Of a stretch of DNA of 6,639 nt, positions 1 to 5,278 are shown one piece after another. Position numbers and translations under genes: made by a program. The notes under the pieces were generated by a model. It was not told the origin of the DNA. It did not search any database and worked only from the letters and a program-made list of their open reading frames with translations. The stretch is from an uncultured Clostridium sp. (GTDB lineage Bacteria > Bacillota > Clostridia > TANB77 > CAG-508), in assembly GCA_946498265.1 (NCBI GenBank), contig CAMMNR010000102.1, positions 1-6,639 on the forward strand, in the 5' to 3' direction. How positions within the stretch are numbered: the stretch's first letter is position 1; the number at the start of each line of letters is the position of its first letter.

Positions 1-583
1 TATCTATTGTTCTTGAATCTCCATAATAATCATAATTCCATACATTATTTAATATCTTATCTCTTGAAAGAGCTATATTTTCATTTTCTACAAGATATAC
101 TAATAATTCATATTCTCTTAAACTTAGCTCTAATGTTTTTCCATCTACTTTGACAGTTCTTCCTTCTTTATCTATTTCTATTCCTCCATAATCTTTTACT
201 TCTCTTGTATCTTGATTTGTTCTTTTTAAAATAGCTTCTACTCTAGCCACCAAAATTTTAGGACTAAATGGTTTTGATATATATTCATCTACTCCTAATT
301 CAAATCCAAATAATTCATCTTGTTCTTCTCCTCTTGCTGTTAGCATAATTATTGGAACTTTTGATTCTTGTCTTATTTGTCTTAATACAGACCATCCATC
401 TAATTTTGGCATCATTACATCTAATAAAATAAGATTAATCTTATTTTTATTTTGTTCAAAAACTTCTAATGCTTTTTCCCCATCTTCTGCTTCTAAAATT
501 GTATATCCTTTTGCAACTAAAAAATCTTTTATTAATTTTCTCATTCTTAATTCATCATCTACTACTAATATACAACTATTCAT
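1..583 (-). CDS. OmpR/PhoB-family DNA-binding response regulator (C-terminus cut by window edge)
   Basis: Two-component response regulator: a sensor kinase phosphorylates it and it then binds DNA in the cytoplasm. I translated 194 codons from ATG at 583 to the left edge. Residues 1-118 form a receiver domain with the acidic pair D9-D10, phospho-acceptor D55 in LLLDVMMPKLDGW, T82 in the LTARGE stretch and K104 in YISKPF. Residues from about 128 form the winged-helix output domain (LSLREYELLVYLVENEN, then WNYDYYGDSRTID), which places it in the OmpR/PhoB class. The family is usually about 225-235 residues, so roughly 35 residues with the end of the recognition helix and the wing lie outside the window. 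An AAGGAG ribosome site at 595-600, 11 nt before the ATG, supports the start. It is separated from the channel gene upstream by a terminator and has its own -10. A histidine kinase gene probably follows downstream, but this is inference. Target genes and signal are unknown. Confidence 0.95.
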   Translation of the reverse strand, partial: MNSCILVVDDELRMRKLIKDFLVAKGYTILEAEDGEKALEVFEQNKNKINLILLDVMMPKLDGWSVLRQIRQESKVPIIMLTARGEEQDELFGFELGVDEYISKPFSPKILVARVEAILKRTNQDTREVKDYGGIEIDKEGRTVKVDGKTLELSLREYELLVYLVENENIALSRDKILNNVWNYDYYGDSRTID

Positions 584-616
584 TATAAATACAACTCCTT
601 TAGATTAGTTTTTCTT

Positions 617-622
617 ATTATA
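617..622 (-). promoter_or_regulatory. Candidate -10 element for the response regulator gene
   Basis: The minus strand reads TATAAT here, 33 nt before the ATG at 583 and downstream of the terminator of the preceding gene. No good -35 lies at 16-18 bp: the hexamer at 17-bp spacing is ACAATT. A TTCACA lies 20 bp away, which is too far. A strong -10 with a poor -35 would fit an activator-dependent or autoregulated promoter, but that is inference. Confidence 0.5.
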
Positions 623-656
623 CTAGATTTTTATGTCTAAATTGTGAACAAATCAG

Positions 657-684
657 AAAAAAACTCCGAATAAATCGAAGTTTT
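657..684 (-). terminator. Rho-independent terminator after the MscS-family gene
   Basis: On the minus strand AAAACTTCGA (684-675) pairs with TCGGAGTTTT (669-660), giving 10 bp with one G-U pair and a 5-nt loop. The T run continues to 657, making seven Ts in all. It lies 28 nt after the stop of the channel gene. The plus-strand reading has no T tail, so it acts in the minus direction only. Confidence 0.85.
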
Positions 685-712
685 AATGTTACCACTCTTG
701 CAACTTTACCTA

Positions 713-1780
713 TTAATTTTTTATATATACACTCCTACTCTCATATGCTAATTTAATATCCTCTTCTTTTAATATTTTCATTATTTTTAGATTTATACTT
801 TCTACTTCTTCTAAATAACTTTCATAATCTACAGAGTCTGTATATGTATATACTAAAATATTTATGCCATTTTCTGCTATTTGATCAAATCTAACTATTA
901 TAGAGTCATCATATATTGCTTCTCTCGACTGTAACATTTCTCTTACTCTTTCTTCAAATTTTTGTAGTTTTTCTAGTGTTGTATTTGATTCTACACATAG
1001 ATTTGTTTTATATCTTCTTTTTTCCATTTTACTCCAGTTTGTTACTGATGCTTCTGATATTATAGAGTTTGGTACATTTACTACTGAATTTTCAAATGTT
1101 CTTATTCTTGTACTCCTAAACGTTATATCTTCTATTGTTCCTTCAAAATTATTAAATTGTACCCAATCTCCAACATTAAATGGTTTGTCTATAAATATTA
1201 TTAATCCTCCAAATAGATTTTTTGCTGTATCTTGTGCCGCTAATGTTACTATTATTCCACCTATTCCTAACCCAGCTACAAGTCCATTTAGATTTATTCC
1301 CAATAGTGTTATAGCTACAAATACAGCTATAATATATATTATAACTCTTATTACTTTTAGCATGAATCCAAACATATTGTCATCTAATTTACTATTTAAT
1401 TTTTTTCTTAACCTTTTAACGAGACTAGAGCCCATCCTAAAGCTTGAAGCTAATCCTTTTGCAAATGCAAAAACTACTATTATTTCAAAAATTTTTGTAA
1501 TAATATTCATCACTTCAGTACTTATATTTAGTGGCTTCTTTAAAAATAGTATTCCTAAATATACTCCTAATATCGTAAAAAATATTCGTAATGGATTATA
1601 AAATGCATTTTCTTTTATTAGTGCTTTGTTTTTAGTTTTGAATTTAAACATTTTTACAATTATATAGGAAAAACTTGAACTAAGTGCTTTAAAAAGTATT
1701 ATTATACATAATGCAATTAGTATATCTACTATTTGTATTGATGCTATATAATTTACAACATCTTGGATTTGTTCCATCAT
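713..1780 (-). CDS. MscS-family small-conductance mechanosensitive ion channel
   Basis: Inner-membrane channel of 355 residues that opens under membrane tension and releases solutes during hypo-osmotic shock. Hydrophobic helices lie near residues 17-42, 65-80, 94-110 and 142-160. The glycine/alanine-rich pore helix (about 164-197) contains AGLGIGGIIVTLAAQD and NLFGGLIIFIDKPF. Next comes the MscS beta domain with VGDWVQFNNFEGTIEDITFRS and VVNVPNS (about 203-245), then an alpha/beta C-terminal domain. This helix count exceeds the three of E. coli MscS but is common among longer family members. The N-terminus is short, with no periplasmic domain or cyclic-nucleotide domain. Two ATGs are adjacent (1780 and 1777); GAGGAG at 1789-1794 suits the first, with 8-nt spacing. 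The gene follows rpoD by 103 bp with no recognisable terminator between them, so read-through from dnaG-rpoD is possible. The family call is secure; the exact subfamily and conductance are unknown. Confidence 0.95.
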   Translation of the reverse strand: MMEQIQDVVNYIASIQIVDILIALCIIILFKALSSSFSYIIVKMFKFKTKNKALIKENAFYNPLRIFFTILGVYLGILFLKKPLNISTEVMNIITKIFEIIVVFAFAKGLASSFRMGSSLVKRLRKKLNSKLDDNMFGFMLKVIRVIIYIIAVFVAITLLGINLNGLVAGLGIGGIIVTLAAQDTAKNLFGGLIIFIDKPFNVGDWVQFNNFEGTIEDITFRSTRIRTFENSVVNVPNSIISEASVTNWSKMEKRRYKTNLCVESNTTLEKLQKFEERVREMLQSREAIYDDSIIVRFDQIAENGINILVYTYTDSVDYESYLEEVESINLKIMKILKEEDIKLAYESRSVYIKN

Positions 1781-1802
1781 TAGTTCATCTCCTCTTCCTA
1801 AC

Positions 1803-1872
1803 TAGTTTATAATTATTTTTAATATTCTTATTCCCTAATATTGTATTTACAATATTAAAGAATTATAAACTA
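1803..1872. repeat. Nested AT-rich inverted repeats between rpoD and the MscS-family gene
   Basis: A perfect 12-bp outer pair, TAGTTTATAATT (1803-1814) and AATTATAAACTA (1861-1872), encloses a perfect 10-bp palindrome, TAATATTGTA (1836-1845) and TACAATATTA (1848-1857). A third arm, TTTAATATT (1818-1826), can instead pair with AATATTAAA (1851-1859), so two inner folds compete. Neither strand has a T tract after the hairpin, so it is not a normal intrinsic terminator. It could be an operator, an mRNA-stabilising hairpin or a small inserted repeat; the sequence does not decide. Confidence 0.7.
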
Positions 1873-1883
1873 TATCTTAGCTA

Positions 1884-3152
1884 TTATCCCATGTAGTCTC
1901 TTAATTTTTTGCTTCTACTTGGATGTCTTAATTTTCTTAATGCTTTTGCTTCTATTTGTCTTATTCTTTCACGTGTTACATCAAACTCACGTCCAACTTC
2001 TTCCAATGTTCTTGCTTTTCCATCTTCTAATCCAAATCTTAATTTTAAAACTTTGGCTTCTCTTGGTGTTAATGTATTCATTACTTCTTCTAATTGTTCT
2101 TTTAATAATGTATATGATGCAGCATCATGTGGAGCTGGACTATCATCGTCTTGTATAAAGTCTCCTAAATGACTATCATCTTCTTCTCCTATTGGTGTTT
2201 CTAATGATACAGGATCTTGTGCTATTTTTTGTATTTCCATTACTTTCTCTACTGGTATTTCCATTTCTGCTGCTATTTCTTCTGGGGTTGGTTCTCTTCC
2301 CATCTGTTGTAATAAGTGTCTTGATGTTCTTATTAATTTATTTATTGTTTCTACCATGTGTACTGGAATTCTTATTGTTCTTGCTTGGTCTGCTATTGCT
2401 CTTGTTATTGCCTGTCTTATCCACCATGTAGCATATGTGCTAAATTTGAATCCTTTTGTATAGTCAAACTTTTCTACAGCTTTAATAAGCCCCATATTTC
2501 CTTCTTGGATTAAATCTAAAAATAGCATTCCTCTTCCTACATATTTCTTAGCTATACTTACAACTAACCTTAAATTTGATTCTGCTAGTTTTTGTCTTGC
2601 TTCTTCATCATTATTTAAAATTCTTTTTGCTAAGTCTAATTCTTCTTCAAATGTTAGAAGTGGTATTCTTCCTATTTCTCTTAAATACATACGTACAGGG
2701 TCATCTACATTTATTCCATCATAACTTGTATCTGTTATTTCATCTAATTTTAAGTCTTCAACTTCTTTTAAATCTTCTATATCTGGTTCTTCATCTAAAT
2801 CATCTTGTAGGTCTAATCCCATTTCTTCAAAAGCATCAAACACTTTATCTATTTGATCTGGGTTTACATCATCCAATTCTTTTGCTAAGTCTCCATATGT
2901 TATCTTTCCATTTTCTTTTGCTTTTTTTATTATATTATTTACTTTTTCTTGTTTTATTTTTTCATCATCTTCGTTTGTTTCATTTTTTTCATCTTTTTTA
3001 TTTACTTCATTATTTTTTATTTCTATTTTTGTGATTATATCTTCTTCATTTTTCTTTCCTTTGTTTTTTTCTTTAGTTTCTTTTTTGGCTACCTCTTCTT
3101 TTTCTAGCTTTAACTCTGTATTTTCGTTTAACACTTCTTTCTTTTTGCTCAT
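1884..3152 (-). CDS. rpoD: RNA polymerase primary sigma factor RpoD/SigA
   Basis: Housekeeping sigma-70 factor, 422 residues from ATG at 3152; it gives RNA polymerase core its -10/-35 specificity. In order: a lysine/glutamate-rich tail (about 1-65); region 1.1 (about 66-118, with ITYGDLAKELDD); region 1.2 (about 148-178, DDPVRMYLREIGRIPLLT); region 2 (about 182-263) with the core-binding FLDLIQEGNMGLIKAVEKFD and the -10 melting/recognition stretch FKFSTYATWWIRQAITRAI; region 3 (about 268-335), including the finger DPVSLETPIGEEDDSHLGDF; and region 4 (about 352-415) with helix-turn-helix TLEEVGREFDVTRERIRQIE. Intact region 1.1 and the near-identity of regions 2-4 to primary sigma factors exclude an alternative sigma. 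It is some 50 residues longer than B. subtilis SigA, because of the charged N-terminal tail. It sits 57 nt after dnaG, the conserved operon order, and ends in tandem stops TAA-TAG. Confidence 0.98.
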   Translation of the reverse strand: MSKKKEVLNENTELKLEKEEVAKKETKEKNKGKKNEEDIITKIEIKNNEVNKKDEKNETNEDDEKIKQEKVNNIIKKAKENGKITYGDLAKELDDVNPDQIDKVFDAFEEMGLDLQDDLDEEPDIEDLKEVEDLKLDEITDTSYDGINVDDPVRMYLREIGRIPLLTFEEELDLAKRILNNDEEARQKLAESNLRLVVSIAKKYVGRGMLFLDLIQEGNMGLIKAVEKFDYTKGFKFSTYATWWIRQAITRAIADQARTIRIPVHMVETINKLIRTSRHLLQQMGREPTPEEIAAEMEIPVEKVMEIQKIAQDPVSLETPIGEEDDSHLGDFIQDDDSPAPHDAASYTLLKEQLEEVMNTLTPREAKVLKLRFGLEDGKARTLEEVGREFDVTRERIRQIEAKALRKLRHPSRSKKLRDYMG

Positions 3153-3159
3153 ATAAAAA

Positions 3160-3164
3160 CCTCC
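3160..3164 (-). promoter_or_regulatory. rpoD: Ribosome binding site fixing the rpoD start
   Basis: The minus strand reads GGAGG 7 nt before the ATG at 3152. An in-frame ATG six codons upstream (3170) has no ribosome site and would place this GGAGG inside the coding sequence as codons, so 3152 is the better start. Confidence 0.9.
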
Positions 3165-3169
3165 AATCA

Positions 3170-3196
3170 TTAGTGTAACTATCTTTTTTACACTAA
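3170..3196 (-). repeat. Perfect 9-bp inverted repeat in the dnaG-rpoD spacer
   Basis: In minus-strand RNA TTAGTGTAA (3196-3188) pairs with TTACACTAA (3178-3170) across a 9-nt loop. The hairpin ends 5 nt before the rpoD ribosome site and has no following T tract, so it should not terminate transcription. It may be an mRNA processing or stability site that sets the RpoD:DnaG ratio; this is inference. Confidence 0.6.
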
Positions 3197-3209
3197 CTTC
3201 CCCTATTTT

Positions 3210-4985
3210 TTATTTTTTTAATTTATTAGTAATTTCCATTATTTCCACTAATATTTTATCTTTTTGCTCTTTTGAAATATCTGAATTCATTAATTTAGAT
3301 AATTCTTCTCTTTTTTCGTATAATTTATCTCTTTCGTTTCCTTTTATTACATCATCTATGGCTTTTTCAATGTTATCATTTAATCCATAATCTTCTGCCA
3401 TAATTTCTGTTATATGATTTTGTTCTTCTTCCCCTAAATTATCTATAATTGCGTTTATATTATTATTCCCTTTATCAAATTCTTCATATATAACTTGAGC
3501 GATTTTTTTGTTTGTATCATCTTTAAAATCTTCTATTTTTATATTTTGTTTTATTATTTGATATATACTAATTTCACCAGTTAATAATATTGATATAATT
3601 GTATTTTCTCTCCTTCTTATTTCTTCATTAATTTCATTTTTTTCTATTTTTTGATGTTTTATTACTGGCTTATTTTTTTCTAATGATGTTTGACTTTTTT
3701 CATTTTTATATGTTAGTTTGTTTACTTCTGCATATATTGCTTCTTTAGATATATCATACTCTTTTGCTATCTTTTCTATATAAACTTCTCGTTCTATTGT
3801 ATTATCTATTTTTGACATTAATTTTGCAATTTCATTTAAAAATTTGATTTTATCATTGACATTTTCTAAATCTATATCTTTTTTTAATACTTTTACTTTA
3901 AATTCTACAACTGAAATAGCTTTTTCTATCAATGCTTTAAATCTAACATTTCCATATTTGATAATATATTCATCTGGATCTTTTGCACCTTCCATCTGCA
4001 AAATCCTGATATCACATCCCATGTTCTGTAAAATATCTAAAGCTCTTATTTTGGCTGTTAAACCTGCTTCATCTGAATCAAAACTCAATATTATTTGTTC
4101 TGCATTTTTCCTTAACAACCATCCTTGTTGTTGAGTTAATGCTGTTCCAAGTGGTGCTACAACATTTGTTATTCCTCTTTGATGAAGTGATATAACATCC
4201 ATGTATCCTTCAACTATTAATAGTTTTTTTGTATCTCCTTTTTTAGCTACATTTAATCCAAATAGATTTCTACCTTTACTATATACAACATTTTCTGGAG
4301 AATTTATATATTTAGGTTTAGAGTCATCTAATACTCTTCCTCCAAATGCTATTACTCTTCCTCTTGCATCACATATTGGAAACATCAATCTATTTCTATA
4401 TCTGTCTATATATTTTCCATTGTCATTTTTATTAACTAATCCTGATTCTAATATTTCTGTATCTTCAAAGCCTTGTTTTTTTAGTTCTCTATATAGTTCG
4501 TCAAATTTTCCAGAAAATCCTATTCGAAAAGATTTTAAAGTATTATTTGTTAATTTTCTCTTTTTTATGTATTCTTGTGCTATTTTAGCTTCTGGCTTGT
4601 ACAAATTTTCATGATAGAATTGTGCTGTAAATTCATTGACTTTATACACTTTTGACTTTAATTCTTCTTTATATGAGTCTGCAGAATTTTGTAGAGTTGG
4701 TAATTGAATATTTGACCTTTCTGCTAGTGTTTGAACCGCTTCTACAAAACTAATCCCTTCTATTTTTTGTAAAAATGTGAATACATTTCCTCCTACTCCA
4801 CATCCAAAGCAATGGAAAATTTGCTTATCTGGAGAGACAGAAAAAGAAGGTGATTTTTCATTATGAAAAGGACATAATCCAAAAAAATTTCTTCCACTTC
4901 TTTTTAAATGTACATATTGTGAAATTATATCTACTATATCATTTGTTTGTCTTACCTCATCTATAATTTCATCACTGTATCGCAA
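3210..4985 (-). CDS. dnaG: DNA primase DnaG
   Basis: Synthesises RNA primers for lagging-strand and origin replication, working with the replicative helicase. It has 591 residues, close to the family norm. Residues 1-100 are the CHC2 zinc-binding domain: C38-x2-H41 in LCPFHNEKSPSF and C59-x2-C62 in HCFGCG. The RNA polymerase core follows, with RNRLMFPICDARGRVIAFGGR (about 197-217, part shared with the fold's basic groove) and KPKYINSPE. The TOPRIM domain (about 253-335) carries E259 in VEGYMDV and D303/D305 in FDSDEAG, the metal-binding catalytic residues. The charged region after about 430 is the poorly conserved helicase-interaction domain. The start codon is TTG, 9 nt after AAGGAGG; no in-frame ATG lies between that site and the coding start. 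It is the first gene after the promoter region at 5022-5056 and is followed by rpoD, so both are probably co-transcribed. Confidence 0.97.
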   Translation of the reverse strand: MRYSDEIIDEVRQTNDIVDIISQYVHLKRSGRNFFGLCPFHNEKSPSFSVSPDKQIFHCFGCGVGGNVFTFLQKIEGISFVEAVQTLAERSNIQLPTLQNSADSYKEELKSKVYKVNEFTAQFYHENLYKPEAKIAQEYIKKRKLTNNTLKSFRIGFSGKFDELYRELKKQGFEDTEILESGLVNKNDNGKYIDRYRNRLMFPICDARGRVIAFGGRVLDDSKPKYINSPENVVYSKGRNLFGLNVAKKGDTKKLLIVEGYMDVISLHQRGITNVVAPLGTALTQQQGWLLRKNAEQIILSFDSDEAGLTAKIRALDILQNMGCDIRILQMEGAKDPDEYIIKYGNVRFKALIEKAISVVEFKVKVLKKDIDLENVNDKIKFLNEIAKLMSKIDNTIEREVYIEKIAKEYDISKEAIYAEVNKLTYKNEKSQTSLEKNKPVIKHQKIEKNEINEEIRRRENTIISILLTGEISIYQIIKQNIKIEDFKDDTNKKIAQVIYEEFDKGNNNINAIIDNLGEEEQNHITEIMAEDYGLNDNIEKAIDDVIKGNERDKLYEKREELSKLMNSDISKEQKDKILVEIMEITNKLKK

Positions 4986-4994
4986 AGAATTTTT

Positions 4995-5001
4995 CCTCCT
5001 T
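4995..5001 (-). promoter_or_regulatory. dnaG: Strong ribosome binding site deciding the TTG start of dnaG
   Basis: The minus strand reads AAGGAGG with a 9-nt spacer to TTG at 4985. The very strong site offsets the weak initiation codon, and translation from TTG gives the normal primase N-terminus at the expected distance from the CHC2 motif. Confidence 0.85.
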
Positions 5002-5021
5002 TTCTAAAAATATTACTCATA

Positions 5022-5050
5022 ATTATATTATTCGACGTATTTTACATAAA
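5022..5050 (-). promoter_or_regulatory. Candidate sigma-A promoter for dnaG-rpoD
   Basis: Minus-strand TATAAT (5027-5022) lies 17 bp after TTTATG (5050-5045). The -10 is a perfect match; the -35 matches TTGACA at only three of six positions. The start point would fall about 30 nt before the dnaG TTG. It is the best -10 in the 84 bp between dnaG and the long palindrome. Confidence 0.45.
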
Positions 5051-5056
5051 TCCTTC
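5028..5056 (-). promoter_or_regulatory. Candidate sigma-H promoter for dnaG-rpoD, overlapping the sigma-A candidate
   Basis: The minus strand reads GAAGGATTT (5056-5048), 11 bp, then GTCGAATAA (5036-5028). This fits the Bacillus sigma-H consensus RnAGGAwWW - 11 to 12 bp - RnnGAATwW at every defined position. It sits directly upstream of dnaG-rpoD. The B. subtilis rpoD operon is known to have a sigma-H promoter, which makes the match more credible. No sigH gene is visible in this window. Confidence 0.55.
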
Positions 5057-5069
5057 TAAATGTTTTAAA

Positions 5070-5219
5070 TTTTTTGTTAGTACCTCTAGCTAGCCCATAA
5101 TGTATCACAAAATATATAATTTTTCGGTTCAATACATAATTCAAGAAATTATTCCAATCACATTCAAAATTATATATTTTGTGATACATTATTGGGTAGT
5201 TAGGGGTGCTAATAAAAAA
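5070..5219. repeat. 150-bp near-perfect palindrome (53-bp stem, 42-nt loop)
   Basis: The arms 5070-5123 and 5166-5219 are inverted copies. Pairing runs over 53 positions with one unpaired base in each arm (g5093; one t of 5192-5193). The inner 26 bp are perfect (5098-5123 with 5166-5191). The four non-Watson-Crick positions (5089/5200, 5085/5204, 5081/5208, 5076/5213) are all G-U in plus-strand RNA and A-C on the minus strand. The 42-nt loop (5124-5165) holds a small 6-bp hairpin, ATAATT/AATTAT. There is no ORF inside. It may be a MITE-like element or the stem of a plus-strand RNA. The structure is certain; the nature is not. Confidence 0.85.
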
Positions 5220-5233
5220 ATTCCTATTAACTT

Positions 5234-5276
5234 TAAAAATATCTAATAGTACATTTATGTCTATTAGATATTTTTA
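5234..5276. terminator. Rho-independent terminator after proS, probably bidirectional
   Basis: A perfect 16-bp stem (5234-5249 with 5261-5276; arms TAAAAATATCTAATAG and its complement) encloses an 11-nt loop and starts 2 bases after the proS stop. Read on the minus strand it ends proS transcription with a TTTTT tract. Read on the plus strand the tail is longer, TTTTTATTTT, so it could also end a transcript coming from the dnaG side. Confidence 0.85.
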
Positions 5277-5278
5277 TT

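Noticed and set aside
643..648. TTCACA as the -35 of the response regulator promoter
   Set aside because: It matches TTGACA at five of six positions but lies 20 bp from TATAAT, beyond the normal 16-18 bp range.
1185..1601. Plus-strand open frame of 138 codons
   Set aside because: It lies wholly inside the MscS-family gene on the other strand, has no ribosome site and no recognisable domain; it is a shadow of the real reading frame.
1803..1872. Reading the nested repeats as the rpoD terminator
   Set aside because: No T tract follows the hairpin on the minus strand and the stem is almost all A-T, so intrinsic termination is poorly supported.
2576..3034. Plus-strand Leu/Phe-rich frame resembling a membrane protein
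   Set aside because: It is the complement of the Lys/Glu-rich N-terminal half of rpoD; complements of AAA/GAA-type codons give Leu, Phe and Ser, mimicking membrane segments. The minus-strand gene is unambiguous.
3153..3170. Upstream in-frame ATG at 3170 as the rpoD start
   Set aside because: It has no ribosome site and would bury the GGAGG at 3160-3164 in the coding sequence; the ATG at 3152 has ideal spacing.
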